Shown here piece after piece: positions 8,423 through 17,664 of a stretch of DNA of 51,068 nt (positions are counted from its first letter, which is position 1; the number at the start of each line of letters is the position of its first letter). Origin of the DNA: Bacteroidota bacterium (GTDB lineage Bacteria > Bacteroidota > Bacteroidia > UBA8524); contig WGMZ01000048.1 of assembly GCA_016124735.1 (NCBI GenBank), positions 1-51,068 of the forward strand. Reading direction: 5' to 3'. The notes under the pieces were generated by a model. It was not told where the DNA came from, ran no database searches, and was given only the letters and a program-made list of their open reading frames with translations. Position numbers and translations under genes: made by a program.

Positions 8423-10147
8423 TCAGTGGTGAGAAGCCTCAACCCTCTTATAAAAAACAAACCCTCCCTTTCTTCCAATCACCTCCAGGTTTGGGTGCGT
8501 GGCAAAGGCTTTTTCTTCCGTGATTTTGGAAACAAAGTAGGCGGGTTTATCAATCTTGCCATTCATCAGCCAATCCTTGAACTGTTGGTTTGGTATGTCG
8601 CGGCCCGGAAGTGTATTTGCATTCACATAGCGATAGAGAGTGGAGTCGCAATATGTCTGATAGGATGCCGTGTCGCCAATTTGCGGAATCTGACTGTAGA
8701 AATATTGGGCGTAGCTCTTGTAGCCGAGTGTCTCGACGTAGACATCTTTTTCTTTCAATTGCTCGAAAAAATCAATGGCTGGTCCCTGAGTGTAACGTTC
8801 GATACGTGGCACATCCAGCAATAAAAATGACTGAAGAGAGAACAGCGAACCGAGGAACAAAACCGGAAATCCCATCCGCCAACGTTGTATCCAGAGAAGA
8901 TAAATGGCAAGAAGCAGAGAAAATAGCATCAGTGCGCCGGGAATCCAGGAAAACCAGGGCCAGCTCACAGGAAGCTCCATATTGGCGGCTGCAAATGGAT
9001 CCTTCATCTGGTCGATCAACCAGCCTTTTAAAGAAGTCCCAGCCAGAGATGGAATCGCCAAAAACGCAAGGCTCAGGGTCAGTCCAATGATTAATATCAT
9101 GAATACATTGCTTCTGCGGTATTGGATTCGTGCCACATGACAAGAATCAATTACCATGGCAGCCATAAAAGTAAGAGGCAGGTAGCAGAGGGAAGAGTAG
9201 TGGATGATTTTGGTTTTCACGATGGAAAAGACAATCAAAACCACCCAAAACAAAACCGCCATCCATCTCCTCAAATTTTTTTGTTCGTCTGTCCAGGTCA
9301 GATTTTCCCCAAAAGTGCGCAAGGCCACGACCGAGGCAGGGAAAGCGCCAAAGAGCAGAACCAGTGGATGGTAATACCAGGGCTGTCCATGCGTTGCCAC
9401 CGACTGCGATGCAAGTTCCGTCTGGTAACGGATAAACTCCTGAAAAAACCATAGGCCATGTCTCAGAAATTCCACGCCATACCAGGCAAATGCCACCAGC
9501 AGAGTACTGAAGCAATACAGGAGAATATCCAGCCAGTCGAAATAAAATTTAAAGGAACGCAATGCCAGAACGGTCAGAATACACAAGCCCACAATAACTA
9601 CCGAGGCAGGGCCTTTGGTTAGCAAGGCCAGACCCAGAAAGAGGCCTCCGAAAAAGTAGAATTTTTTTCTTTGTTTCTTCTCGAGGATGGATGCCTTGGC
9701 AATCATCACGAGGCTCAGGAAAATGAAAAGATTGAAAAAGGGATCAATGATGCCGCTCTTGAAATAGAGTTGAGGCGTGAGGCTTCCAGCGTAGGCCAAT
9801 ACCCAGTACCAAGCCATGCGACTTCCGAAATAGTCTTTCCCCAATCGAAAAATGAGTAATAGAGTAAGGAGGCCATTGATAACATTGGGAAAGCGCGCAG
9901 CGAATTCGTTTACGCCAAAAATTTTCATGGAAAAAGCCTGCATCCAGATAAAGAGAGGGGGCTTCTCCCAAAAAGGCATATAATTGATTTGGACCTGGAA
10001 ATATTCCTGGCTTACCAACATTTCTCTTGCTGATTCAGCAAAATTTATCTCATCCCAATCAAACAAATGAACTGCACCAAGGAATGGCAAATAAACCGCT
10101 AGGGCCATTATGGCAATCGCCAGATATGGTCTCAGAGATGGATTCAT
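8423..10147 (-). CDS. ArnT/PMT-type membrane glycosyltransferase
   Basis: This 574-residue polytopic membrane protein is of the GT-C fold (PMT_2/ArnT-like). Enzymes of this class move a sugar from a polyprenyl-phosphate donor to lipid A or a protein on the periplasmic face. The first periplasmic loop has the expected acidic motif FDWDE (residues 29-33, with D32-E33 as the metal or catalytic pair) followed by EKPPLFIW (61-68), a hallmark of ArnT-like proteins. About eleven or more hydrophobic segments follow, then a soluble C-terminal domain of about 110 residues. It overlaps the PAP2 phosphatase gene by 4 bp, so the two are one operon. Aminoarabinose transfer to lipid A is possible, but the substrate is not shown by the sequence. 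Confidence 0.85.
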   Translation of the reverse strand: MNPSLRPYLAIAIMALAVYLPFLGAVHLFDWDEINFAESAREMLVSQEYFQVQINYMPFWEKPPLFIWMQAFSMKIFGVNEFAARFPNVINGLLTLLLIFRLGKDYFGSRMAWYWVLAYAGSLTPQLYFKSGIIDPFFNLFIFLSLVMIAKASILEKKQRKKFYFFGGLFLGLALLTKGPASVVIVGLCILTVLALRSFKFYFDWLDILLYCFSTLLVAFAWYGVEFLRHGLWFFQEFIRYQTELASQSVATHGQPWYYHPLVLLFGAFPASVVALRTFGENLTWTDEQKNLRRWMAVLFWVVLIVFSIVKTKIIHYSSLCYLPLTFMAAMVIDSCHVARIQYRRSNVFMILIIGLTLSLAFLAIPSLAGTSLKGWLIDQMKDPFAAANMELPVSWPWFSWIPGALMLFSLLLAIYLLWIQRWRMGFPVLFLGSLFSLQSFLLLDVPRIERYTQGPAIDFFEQLKEKDVYVETLGYKSYAQYFYSQIPQIGDTASYQTYCDSTLYRYVNANTLPGRDIPNQQFKDWLMNGKIDKPAYFVSKITEEKAFATHPNLEVIGRKGGFVFYKRVEASHH

Positions 10148-10809
10148 GATTTGGCTAAAAGTGGTTTATTCATGCCGGGATTATCGAGTTTCCTATTAAA
10201 ACCCAGGTAAACAAAGATGGCTACTGTAACTCCTAAAAAACTTCCTGCCAGCACGTCATCTAAAAAATGTTGTGCCAGATATATTCGCGATATTCCGGTT
10301 AGAAGTGCCAGTATGAAAAACAAGTAACCATAGCTTCTTTTTCGATCAAGCAGGCTAAGCATCATAAACATGCAAAAGGCGGAAGTGGTATGACCGGAAG
10401 GCATGGAATGAATGGCATGCCGAATCAATCCCGGGATATCGCGAAAATGCTGGGTATGTAAAAAATACACTTCCGGACGCATGGCCTCGGCTCCTACGGT
10501 ATATTTCAGGACCTGACTAAGGGCCCCGGCCAGAACCAGTGCTGTGCCCAGTAAAATGCCTTGTCGTCTATTGTAAAAAAGGAGAAGTATAGTTATCGCT
10601 GCTCCGAAAAATCCATCTCCAACATAGGTGTAGTAGAGAAAAATCTGGTCAAGGACAGGGTTAGATTGCTTATTCAGCAGCAATACCATGCTTCCTTTAT
10701 CGTGTTGCACCAGGAAGAGGCTTGCCGTAACCAGAAACAGCAGATAGGGAATAAAGAACCAGGCGTTTTGACGAAACAGTGCTTTTGTCACAAATGTTTG
10801 ATATTTCAT
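10144..10809 (-). CDS. PAP2 superfamily membrane phosphatase
   Basis: This 221-residue membrane protein has all three motifs of PAP2 (type 2 phosphatidic acid phosphatase) enzymes: K-x6-RP as KYTVGAEAMRP, then PSGH, then SR-x5-H-x3-D as SRIYLAQHFLDD. Catalytic residues are complete, so it should be active toward a membrane lipid phosphate such as undecaprenyl diphosphate, phosphatidylglycerophosphate or lipid A (LpxE/LpxF type). It is transcribed first in a two-gene operon with the ArnT-like gene, overlapping by 4 bp. That pairing favours lipid A or lipid-carrier remodelling, an inference. An AT-rich string with TATTTTTG lies directly upstream of the ATG. Confidence 0.88.
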   Translation of the reverse strand: MKYQTFVTKALFRQNAWFFIPYLLFLVTASLFLVQHDKGSMVLLLNKQSNPVLDQIFLYYTYVGDGFFGAAITILLLFYNRRQGILLGTALVLAGALSQVLKYTVGAEAMRPEVYFLHTQHFRDIPGLIRHAIHSMPSGHTTSAFCMFMMLSLLDRKRSYGYLFFILALLTGISRIYLAQHFLDDVLAGSFLGVTVAIFVYLGFNRKLDNPGMNKPLLAKS

Positions 10810-10915
10810 GCAAAAATATATATTTGCTCATAAGGCGTTCCGATTCCGGTAAATTATTGCTGGCCAGGCGTAATTTTACTTCGGGTGCGAGTGTTCTGGG
10901 CGTAATGTAGTGCCG

Positions 10916-11296
10916 ATGTCAAAAAGAGTAAAATTCAATCTGGAAATTGAGGTTAAGTCATCTCCCAATATCCTGTACAGTTATTTGAGTTCCCCATCCG
11001 GTTTAGCAGAATGGTTCTGCGATGATGTGAATGTGCATTCCGGAAATTATATATTTCAATGGGATGGAGCCGAGCAGGAGGCAGAATTGGTTCGTGCTCA
11101 AAACAATAAGTCCGTGCGTTTTCGCTGGCTTGATGGACCCGAGGATGAATATTTCGAAATGGAAGTTCGGGTAGATGATCTTACCGGCGATGTTGCGCTG
11201 GTAATTACCGATTTCTGCGACGCCGGAGACGAAAAAAGTAGCGAGCAATTATGGGAATCTCAAATTCAGGAATTGAAAATGGCCATAGGTTCCTGA
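10916..11296 (+). CDS. START-like domain protein
   Basis: This 126-residue cytoplasmic protein has the pattern of the START/SRPBCC fold (AHSA1-like): an N-terminal strand KFNLEIEVKSSP, a helix with SGLAEWFCDDV, alternating beta strands with FQWDG and VRFRWLDG, and a long C-terminal amphipathic helix. Small stand-alone START-like proteins of this size are widespread in Bacteroidota. The ligand is unknown. A GTG two codons upstream (10910) is in frame, but the ATG at 10916 gives the expected MSKRVKF. It is divergent from the PAP2 operon and sits 13 bp before the TPR protein gene. Confidence 0.75.
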   Translation: MSKRVKFNLEIEVKSSPNILYSYLSSPSGLAEWFCDDVNVHSGNYIFQWDGAEQEAELVRAQNNKSVRFRWLDGPEDEYFEMEVRVDDLTGDVALVITDFCDAGDEKSSEQLWESQIQELKMAIGS

Positions 11297-11309
11297 TATT
11301 TGCCCTGGA

Positions 11310-12242
11310 ATGAAAAAATACCTTTGGCTCTGCCTTTTCGCATGGGGGCTGATTTCAAACGCGCATGCATGCATCAATGAAAACTATACAGAGATTGATT
11401 GGCATACTTTAAAGAGTAAGCCTTTTGGTCCCAATCTTCTTATCGATACTTTCAGTTCTTCCGAGCTATATAGCCATTTGCAGGCTTTGGAAGAAAAGCC
11501 GGGATCGGATACCAGTCTGGATATACAGAACGACATGGCTGTTGTTTATATGCGTCTTGGAGATCCGGGCACAGCGAAGCAGATGCTGCTGAGACTGGAA
11601 GGAAATCATCCCGGTACTTATTCTGTAGCGGCGAATCTGGGTACTTGTTATGAATTGTTGGGAGAGATTGATTCGGCACTTATTTGGATTCATAAGGCAA
11701 TAACCATTTCACCCAAAGCACATGAAAATTCGGAGTGGATCCATGTGATGATTCTTCGCTATGAAAAAACCAAAAGTAAGAATCCGCAATACCTGGCGGG
11801 TGGTTCTGCTTTGATGCTGGATTTTGGAAACAAGGATATTCCCGAAAACAGCTACGACCTTCAGGTAAAGGAGCTTCTCCTGCAACTGGGTTACCAGTTG
11901 GAAGAGCGGCTTCAGTTTGTCTACGCACCTGATACCCTGATGGGCATGCTCCTTTTCGATTATGCCAATCTATGTGCATTAAACAATGACTTGAAAGCTG
12001 CGCTGGTATATTTTGAAAAAGCCAGGGAATTCGGCTTTCAATCAGATGTATTGGAGGCCCGCGAAGCACGCATTCAGGAAATGCTTGAAAAAAATCCCGA
12101 AGCGGGCCTGAATGGACAAGAAGGAAAAGTGGTTGAAGCCGAAGAGGGTTCCGGTACCATGATTTATCTGATTGCCATCGGAATTGCTCTTTTGTCAGTA
12201 GGGGGTGTATGGCTTTTGCTGCGCAAAGGACGAAACCGGTAA
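11310..12242 (+). CDS. Exported TPR protein with C-terminal membrane anchor
   Basis: I do not recognise a named family for this 310-residue protein. It has a signal peptide (about 1-20, ending NAHA). Tetratricopeptide-type helices cover about residues 65-150 (AVVYMRLGDPGTAKQML and LGTCYELLGEIDSALIWI are clear TPR units), and another TPR-like pair lies near 210-250. A single hydrophobic segment near 282-303 is followed by a basic tail (RKGRNR). The predicted topology is a periplasmic TPR domain held in the inner membrane. It lies between the START-like gene and the lptF-like gene (21 bp), so a scaffold role in envelope assembly is plausible but unproven. Confidence 0.7.
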   Translation: MKKYLWLCLFAWGLISNAHACINENYTEIDWHTLKSKPFGPNLLIDTFSSSELYSHLQALEEKPGSDTSLDIQNDMAVVYMRLGDPGTAKQMLLRLEGNHPGTYSVAANLGTCYELLGEIDSALIWIHKAITISPKAHENSEWIHVMILRYEKTKSKNPQYLAGGSALMLDFGNKDIPENSYDLQVKELLLQLGYQLEERLQFVYAPDTLMGMLLFDYANLCALNNDLKAALVYFEKAREFGFQSDVLEAREARIQEMLEKNPEAGLNGQEGKVVEAEEGSGTMIYLIAIGIALLSVGGVWLLLRKGRNR

Positions 12243-12263
12243 GATATTTGTCAATTCCCAGCC

Positions 12264-13694
12264 GTGCTAAAGCTTAAAAAGCTCGACATATATATCATCA
12301 AGGCTTTTCTTCAGCCTTTTGCAGCCACCTTCTTTATTTCGGTGGTTGTTCTTCTGCTGCAATTTTTATGGAAATACATTGACGACCTGGCAGGTAAAGG
12401 TTTGGAATGGTATGTATTACTGGAGTTTATGCTCTATTCTACGGCCAACCTGATTCCATTGGCATTGCCACTGGCAATCCTTTTGGCTTCCATCATGACT
12501 TTCGGCAACCTTGGCGAAAAATATGAGTTGGTAAGTATCAAGGCGGCAGGCATCTCGCTGCAACGTGCTATCATGCCATTATTTGTGCTGGTTAGCATTG
12601 TTTCTGCCGGGGCTTTGTGGTTCTCCCTGGAAGTGGTCCCGGTGGCAAACCTGAAGTGGGGTGCATTGTACTATGATTTACTGCAAAAAAAGCCTGCCTT
12701 CGATTTAAAAGAAGGGGTCTTTTACAATGGAATAGAAGACTACAGTATCAAGGTTGCAAAAAAAGACAAAACCGGGAGCAAGATTTACGATGTCATCATC
12801 TACGATCATAGAAAAGGAAGAGGCAATACTGCCGTTGTTCTAGCGGAATACGGAACCATTACTCAAAGCGAAGACCAGCGCTATCTCATCTTTGAATTGT
12901 ACAATGGGGTACGCTATGAAGAATTAATAAACCAACCGGATTACTACAAACGAAATCAATTTGCTACCACCAAATTCAGAAAACAGCGGATGGTGTTCGA
13001 CCTCTCTTCTTTTAAGTTGAGTCGAAGCGATTTGGGCTTGTTTCAGGATTTTTGGCGTTACCGGAAATTGCCGGAATTGGAGGCAGGAATGGATTCCCTG
13101 CGGGTGGAAATCATGACTCGCGAGATCATGGGACGAAGGAACTTTTTTCAGTTTTATCATTATTCGGATACGGTTCAGCTACCCGGAGATACTATTCCGG
13201 CAAAACTGCGACTCGATTACCTGATGCGGGAGGATAAAAGGCAAAATGCAATATCTCAGGCCTTAAGTATTGCACGCTCGGGACAAGGCCAGGTGCAGTA
13301 CGTCAAGAACGACTTACAACCGGTAAAGTACCTTTTAGCCAAATATGAAATGGTTTGGTGGCAGAAATTTACCCTGAGTGTAGCTTGTTTGATTCTCTTT
13401 TTTATCGGAGCACCTCTGGGGGCCATTGTAAGAAAAGGCGGATTCGGATTGCCGGTGGTGTTTGCCATCATCTTCTTTATGTTCTTTTTTGTGATGAACA
13501 TGATTGGAGAAAAAATGGTGCGCGAACTGGTACTTCCTGCAGAGGTGGGAATGTGGATCTCTGCGATGGTCTTAACACCTATTGGCTTTTGGCTCACTTA
13601 CAAGGCTACCCGCGATTCGGCATTGTTTAATAAGGATGCCTACATTCGTTTCTTCCGTTTATTTCGGAGAAAGGCAACAAAACACGACACGTGA
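12264..13694 (+). CDS. LptF/LptG family lipopolysaccharide export permease
   Basis: This 476-residue inner-membrane protein belongs to the YjgP/YjgQ family, whose members form the LptB2FG transporter that extracts lipopolysaccharide from the inner membrane. The layout is typical: three N-terminal TM segments (about 12-38, 52-80 and 97-120), a large periplasmic beta-jellyroll domain (about 130-360) and three C-terminal TM segments (about 365-465). It is longer than E. coli LptF (366 residues), as Bacteroidota homologs often are. It starts with GTG at 12264, giving MLKLKKLDIYIIKAF. The stop overlaps the next gene (GTGA at 13691-13694). Which of LptF or LptG it represents cannot be told here. 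Confidence 0.9.
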   Translation: MLKLKKLDIYIIKAFLQPFAATFFISVVVLLLQFLWKYIDDLAGKGLEWYVLLEFMLYSTANLIPLALPLAILLASIMTFGNLGEKYELVSIKAAGISLQRAIMPLFVLVSIVSAGALWFSLEVVPVANLKWGALYYDLLQKKPAFDLKEGVFYNGIEDYSIKVAKKDKTGSKIYDVIIYDHRKGRGNTAVVLAEYGTITQSEDQRYLIFELYNGVRYEELINQPDYYKRNQFATTKFRKQRMVFDLSSFKLSRSDLGLFQDFWRYRKLPELEAGMDSLRVEIMTREIMGRRNFFQFYHYSDTVQLPGDTIPAKLRLDYLMREDKRQNAISQALSIARSGQGQVQYVKNDLQPVKYLLAKYEMVWWQKFTLSVACLILFFIGAPLGAIVRKGGFGLPVVFAIIFFMFFFVMNMIGEKMVRELVLPAEVGMWISAMVLTPIGFWLTYKATRDSALFNKDAYIRFFRLFRRKATKHDT

Positions 13695-14881
13695 AAATCC
13701 TGTTTTTATCACACCGCATTCCCTGGCCTGTTAGAGATGGTGGCGCTTTGGCTATTCACAATAACCTCAAAGGATTTGTGGAGGCGGGACATCAAGTGAA
13801 ATTTTTGGCACTCAATCCGAAAAAAGATCATACCTCACTTCAGGGCACACCCAATTATTTCCAAAAAGCAGAGGCTGAGGTTATTGATATCGATACCGAC
13901 GTGCATCCTTTTGCGGCGATTAAAAATTTATTCGGTTCGGCGTCCTACCATGTCGAGCGTTTCTATTCCGCTCAATTCGAACACCGTTTGACGCACCAAT
14001 TGATCAGTCAGAGCTATGATGTGGTGCATATGGAAGGGACGTATATTGCTCAATATGCACCCTTGATTCGCCGAGTGAACAAAACAGCCTGTTTGGTCCT
14101 GAGAGAACATAATGTGGAATACCGCATTTGGGAACAGATGGCACAGTTGAGCACCAATTTTTTCAAGCAAGCGTACCTCGGAATCCTGGCATCCCGCTTA
14201 AAGAAATACGAAGAAAAATTGTGGACCCATGTGGACATGATTGAAGCCATCAGTCCGGATGATCTGGAGGTGTTTCAATCTTTTAATTCAGGAGCATTTC
14301 TTGGAAGTGCCGGTTTCGACCTGGATGAATACCTTCGGGAAGAAAAGGAACCGGAATCGCATACCCTTTTTCACCTGGGTTCGATGGATTGGTTGCCCAA
14401 CCGGCAATCCATTGAATGGTTGCTGAATGAAGTATGGCCTGTTATTCACAGGGAATTCCCGACCTGGAAACTCCGTCTTGCCGGAAAGAAAATGCCGGAG
14501 GATTGGATTCGCGATGTGGGTGTGGTGAAGATTGAAGGAGAGGTGCCTTCGGCGGTAGAATATATGGCGAATTATCAGGTGATGATTGTTCCCTTGCTCA
14601 GCGGAAGCGGAATACGGATTAAGACCATTGAAGCAATGGCGATGGGAAAAACCGTAATAAGCACCTCAGTAGGAATCCGCGGTTTGGGAGTTGAGCCAGG
14701 CAAAGATTTTCTGTTGGCGGATAATCCGCGAGAATTTGTTTTGGCGATCCAGCGATTGGAAAATGAACCAGATCTGGCGAAGGAATTAGGACTGTCGGCA
14801 CGGCAAAAGATGGAATTGCTTTTCAAAAATGAAAATCATATCGCCCGCCTCATAGAAAAATACCGAAATTGCAGGCCCTGA
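13691..14881 (+). CDS. Glycosyltransferase family 4 (GT-B)
   Basis: This 396-residue cytoplasmic or membrane-associated retaining glycosyltransferase has a GT-B fold. The N-terminal half begins MKILFLSHRIPWPVRDGGA, with the glycine-rich loop expected of the acceptor domain. The C-terminal half has the donor-site signature GSGIRIKTIEAMAMGKTV, with the second glutamate of the E-x7-E pattern, followed by TSVGIRGLGV. It starts with GTG, overlapping the lptF/G stop, and its own stop shares a base with the next start (TGATG at 14879-14883). It is probably part of a surface-glycan or lipopolysaccharide operon. The sugar specificity cannot be read from sequence. Confidence 0.9.
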   Translation: MKILFLSHRIPWPVRDGGALAIHNNLKGFVEAGHQVKFLALNPKKDHTSLQGTPNYFQKAEAEVIDIDTDVHPFAAIKNLFGSASYHVERFYSAQFEHRLTHQLISQSYDVVHMEGTYIAQYAPLIRRVNKTACLVLREHNVEYRIWEQMAQLSTNFFKQAYLGILASRLKKYEEKLWTHVDMIEAISPDDLEVFQSFNSGAFLGSAGFDLDEYLREEKEPESHTLFHLGSMDWLPNRQSIEWLLNEVWPVIHREFPTWKLRLAGKKMPEDWIRDVGVVKIEGEVPSAVEYMANYQVMIVPLLSGSGIRIKTIEAMAMGKTVISTSVGIRGLGVEPGKDFLLADNPREFVLAIQRLENEPDLAKELGLSARQKMELLFKNENHIARLIEKYRNCRP

Positions 14882-16017
14882 TGCTGCTACAAATCCTTTT
14901 CTGGTTCTGTATACTGTTGATAGCCCATACCTATCTTTTCTATCCGTTTTGGATGAGCAGAAAGGCGCTTGAATACCATGAAAGAGAGATAGAAATGAAA
15001 TCCTGGCCTCAGCTGGATTTGCTCATTGCAGCTTACAATGAGGAAAAGGTAATTCAAAAGAAGATTGAAAGCTGCCTGAATACGAATTACCCGTCCGATA
15101 AGATTCAGCTTGTAATTGGATCGGATCGAAGCAACGACCAAACTGACGCCATTGTGCAGGCCATGGCAGAAAAGGACTCCAGAATCCGGTTGGTCCGCTT
15201 CGAAGAGCGTACGGGCAAACCTCAAATTATCAATCACCTGGTAAAAGAAAGCAAGGCCGATATTCTGATACTTTCCGATGCCGATACCTTTTTTGAACCG
15301 GACATGCTACCGGCTTTGGTTCGCCCATTTGCTAACGAAAGGGTGGGAGGTGTTCAGGCGCGATTTATCTCCGAAACAAATTTATCCAACGACGTGGCAA
15401 CCCAGGAACTGGTTTATAATAACCGGGAGCTTATGATTAAAAAAGGTCAAAGCGTTAATGGGGTGGTGATTGGAGCTTATGGAGCCTGTTATGCATTGAA
15501 AAGAAATCTGTATCAGGCTGTGCCAAAGGGCTTCCTTGTAGATGATTTTTATCTTTTCATGAAGGTGTTGGAACAAGGCTATCAAACGGTCTACGCGGAA
15601 TCTGCCCAATGCCGTTTGGAAGTGTCCGGATATAGTAAGACGGAGTTTAAACGCAAGGCACGAATCGGCTTGGGAAACTACCAGAATGTATTTGCCTTGA
15701 AAGCCTTTTGGAACCCGTTTCGGAACAGGGCATCCTTGTATTACTGGTCGCATAAAATGCTGCGCTGGCTTACTCCCTTTCTGCTCATTCTGATTGGAGT
15801 GAGTAATTATCTTCTGCTGGGCGCGCATCCGGTTTATGCTACTCTTTTCGGCGGACAGGTCCTCGTTTATGCACTTTGGCCTTTGGATTCATTGCTGAAA
15901 GAACTGGGTATCCGAATTGGTGTGCTGCGCTTTCTGGGCCATTTTTTTCGGATGAACCTGGCGCTTTTACTCGGATTTTTCCGCTTTCTGAAAGGGAATG
16001 CGAGCGGTACCTGGTAG
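14881..16017 (+). CDS. Membrane glycosyltransferase family 2
   Basis: This 378-residue inverting glycosyltransferase has a GT-A domain between membrane segments. An N-terminal TM (about 3-22) precedes the catalytic domain, with LDLLIAAYNEEKVIQKKIE (donor-binding region), GSDRSNDQT, and the metal-binding DADT of ILILSDADTFFEP. The later D-D-F motif (VDDFYLFMK) and an RKARIGLGNYQ motif resemble the acceptor and QxxRW-type region of processive GT2 enzymes. Two or three TM segments fill the C-terminus. The ATG at 14881 overlaps the preceding stop; an upstream in-frame TTG (14869) is less likely. It is the last gene of the 10916-16017 operon. Confidence 0.9.
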   Translation: MLLQILFWFCILLIAHTYLFYPFWMSRKALEYHEREIEMKSWPQLDLLIAAYNEEKVIQKKIESCLNTNYPSDKIQLVIGSDRSNDQTDAIVQAMAEKDSRIRLVRFEERTGKPQIINHLVKESKADILILSDADTFFEPDMLPALVRPFANERVGGVQARFISETNLSNDVATQELVYNNRELMIKKGQSVNGVVIGAYGACYALKRNLYQAVPKGFLVDDFYLFMKVLEQGYQTVYAESAQCRLEVSGYSKTEFKRKARIGLGNYQNVFALKAFWNPFRNRASLYYWSHKMLRWLTPFLLILIGVSNYLLLGAHPVYATLFGGQVLVYALWPLDSLLKELGIRIGVLRFLGHFFRMNLALLLGFFRFLKGNASGTW

Positions 16018-16020
16018 AAT

Positions 16021-16044
16021 CCGCTTTCGCTTAAGCGAAAGCGG
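16021..16044 (+). terminator. Perfect palindrome after the glycosyltransferase operon
   Basis: Ten-base arms CCGCTTTCGC and GCGAAAGCGG flank a TTAA centre, starting 4 bp after the GT2 stop. Position and strength suit a transcript end, but no T-run follows on either strand, so termination would not be of the classic intrinsic kind. It may serve as an mRNA 3'-end stabilising hairpin. Confidence 0.45.
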
Positions 16045-16109
16045 GAGAGTGAGTTCGGAGATCGGAGTGCGTAGAATACACGTCATCTAATCTACTTTTT
16101 TCCAAGTAA

Positions 16110-16151
16110 TTCAAATAGACTCTTCTCCAGTTCAAATAGACTCTTCTCCAG
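16110..16151. repeat. Exact 21-bp tandem duplication
   Basis: The 21-bp string beginning TTCAAATAGACTC occurs twice with no gap, at 16110-16130 and 16131-16151. It lies in the 194-bp gap between the convergent GT2 and ClC genes. Exact identity suggests a recent slippage duplication. Confidence 0.85.
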
Positions 16152-16211
16152 TGCTTTTCAACGCAACTTCAAAGGCCAGTAGATGTATATCTGCGATTGA
16201 ATTAGCTCTGC

Positions 16212-17552
16212 CTAAGAAGAGCTTCTTTGTTCAGCAGGGGCTTCAGATTCTTTCAACGTCCGTTGAAGCAGGGTAGCGTAAATGGGTTTATTACCCAGCA
16301 AAGCGGTGCCAACTGTAGCGGCCACAGTGGTGATGATCAGGGGTAAGATTAATTCGAAATTAGACGTCATCTCAATGGCCAGGACCAATCCGGTTAACGG
16401 GGCACCAACTGTAGAGGCAAAAATGGCGGCCATGCCGGCAATGGCAAAAATGGCAGGATAAGAAATGAAGTCAGGGAAATATTCCTGCATCACGGTGCCG
16501 AAAGACATTCCTAGGATTAATCCCAAGGTTAACATCGGAATGAAAATTCCTCCGGATACACCCGTTGAATAGCTGAAAACAGTCAGGAAGAAGCGAACGA
16601 TAAAGAGCAAAATCAGAAATTTCAATGAGAAGCTATGATCCAATACTTTATTGATGGTTGTATAACCACCTCCGACCATTTCCGGATACAAAATACCAAT
16701 CAAAGCAATGCATAATCCGGTAATGATTCCGACAAAGATCACGGGGCTTTTGGTCAGGAATTGGAAATAGTCCAGGGAAAACAGAAGTAGTTTATTGAAA
16801 AAGTACCCCACAAAGCTGAACACCAAGCCCAGGATAACGAAGATCCAAAGGCTGAGTACATCCGGAGCGGGATAAATTTCCATTTGAATGACCGGACTCG
16901 CATCCAGTATGGCCCTTACCACAAAATCCGAAACCCCGGCGCCAATCATGATGGCCGCCACAGAAAAGAGATTGAAACGGAAATGGTCGTGCATTTCTTC
17001 AATCACGAAGATGATACCGGCAAAAGGGGCGTTGAAGGCACTGGCCAATCCTGCAGCAGCACCTGCCGATATAAGCGGATTACTTTTAATGTCAGCGGGC
17101 TTGAAGAGGTCTTTCACCATTTGGCCAATATTGGCGCCCAACTGGATGGTTGGTCCCTCCCGACCAAGCAAGAGCCCGCTTCCAAGGGAAAATAGTGAGG
17201 CGATGAATTTAATGGGAATAACCCTTTTCCAGCGTACAGGTCTTTTATCATCTAAGGCACCTTCAATCTCCTGCACTCCACTGCCTGCGGATTCGGGGGC
17301 AAAGCGCCGCACCAAATACAAGGAAACCGTAATTCCGACAATGGCAAAAATCAATGGCCAGATCCAGCTCATAAGCCCGGAGTCTCCGGCATTCTCAAAA
17401 AGTCTGATCCGTAAGTGCTCCACAAATTCAAGAGTGAGGCGAAAGATAGTGCCCGACAAGCCGGCCAGAAGACCAATTATCAGCGCAAAGAGAAGCAGCC
17501 TGAAATTCTTTTTGGTGATATCATCTATTTGAGGGAAAATGTTCCGCTTCAT
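16212..17552 (-). CDS. ClC family chloride channel/antiporter
   Basis: This 446-residue polytopic membrane protein is of the EriC/ClC family, moving chloride (or fluoride) across the inner membrane. Chloride-site motifs are visible in order: GSGVQEIEGAL (in place of GSGIPE), GREGPTIQLGANIGQ with the gating glutamate in GREGP, and GVSGGIFIPMLTLG (the GxFxP region). The gating glutamate argues for a proton-coupled exchanger or gated channel rather than an open pore. The length fits the compact bacterial type without CBS domains. The gene lies 112 bp downstream of the AhpD-like gene on the same strand; CAAGAATA at 17573-17580 is a near match (minus strand) to the -7 box. Confidence 0.93.
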   Translation of the reverse strand: MKRNIFPQIDDITKKNFRLLLFALIIGLLAGLSGTIFRLTLEFVEHLRIRLFENAGDSGLMSWIWPLIFAIVGITVSLYLVRRFAPESAGSGVQEIEGALDDKRPVRWKRVIPIKFIASLFSLGSGLLLGREGPTIQLGANIGQMVKDLFKPADIKSNPLISAGAAAGLASAFNAPFAGIIFVIEEMHDHFRFNLFSVAAIMIGAGVSDFVVRAILDASPVIQMEIYPAPDVLSLWIFVILGLVFSFVGYFFNKLLLFSLDYFQFLTKSPVIFVGIITGLCIALIGILYPEMVGGGYTTINKVLDHSFSLKFLILLFIVRFFLTVFSYSTGVSGGIFIPMLTLGLILGMSFGTVMQEYFPDFISYPAIFAIAGMAAIFASTVGAPLTGLVLAIEMTSNFELILPLIITTVAATVGTALLGNKPIYATLLQRTLKESEAPAEQRSSS

Positions 17553-17664
17553 TGTTGGCTCTTCAATTCATGCAAGAATAATTCCGCATAAATATAAAGG
17601 ACCATCAAGCCATTGCCAAAGAGATGCTATTTTAAGAATCAATTATGTTTAAATGGCAGCTAAA

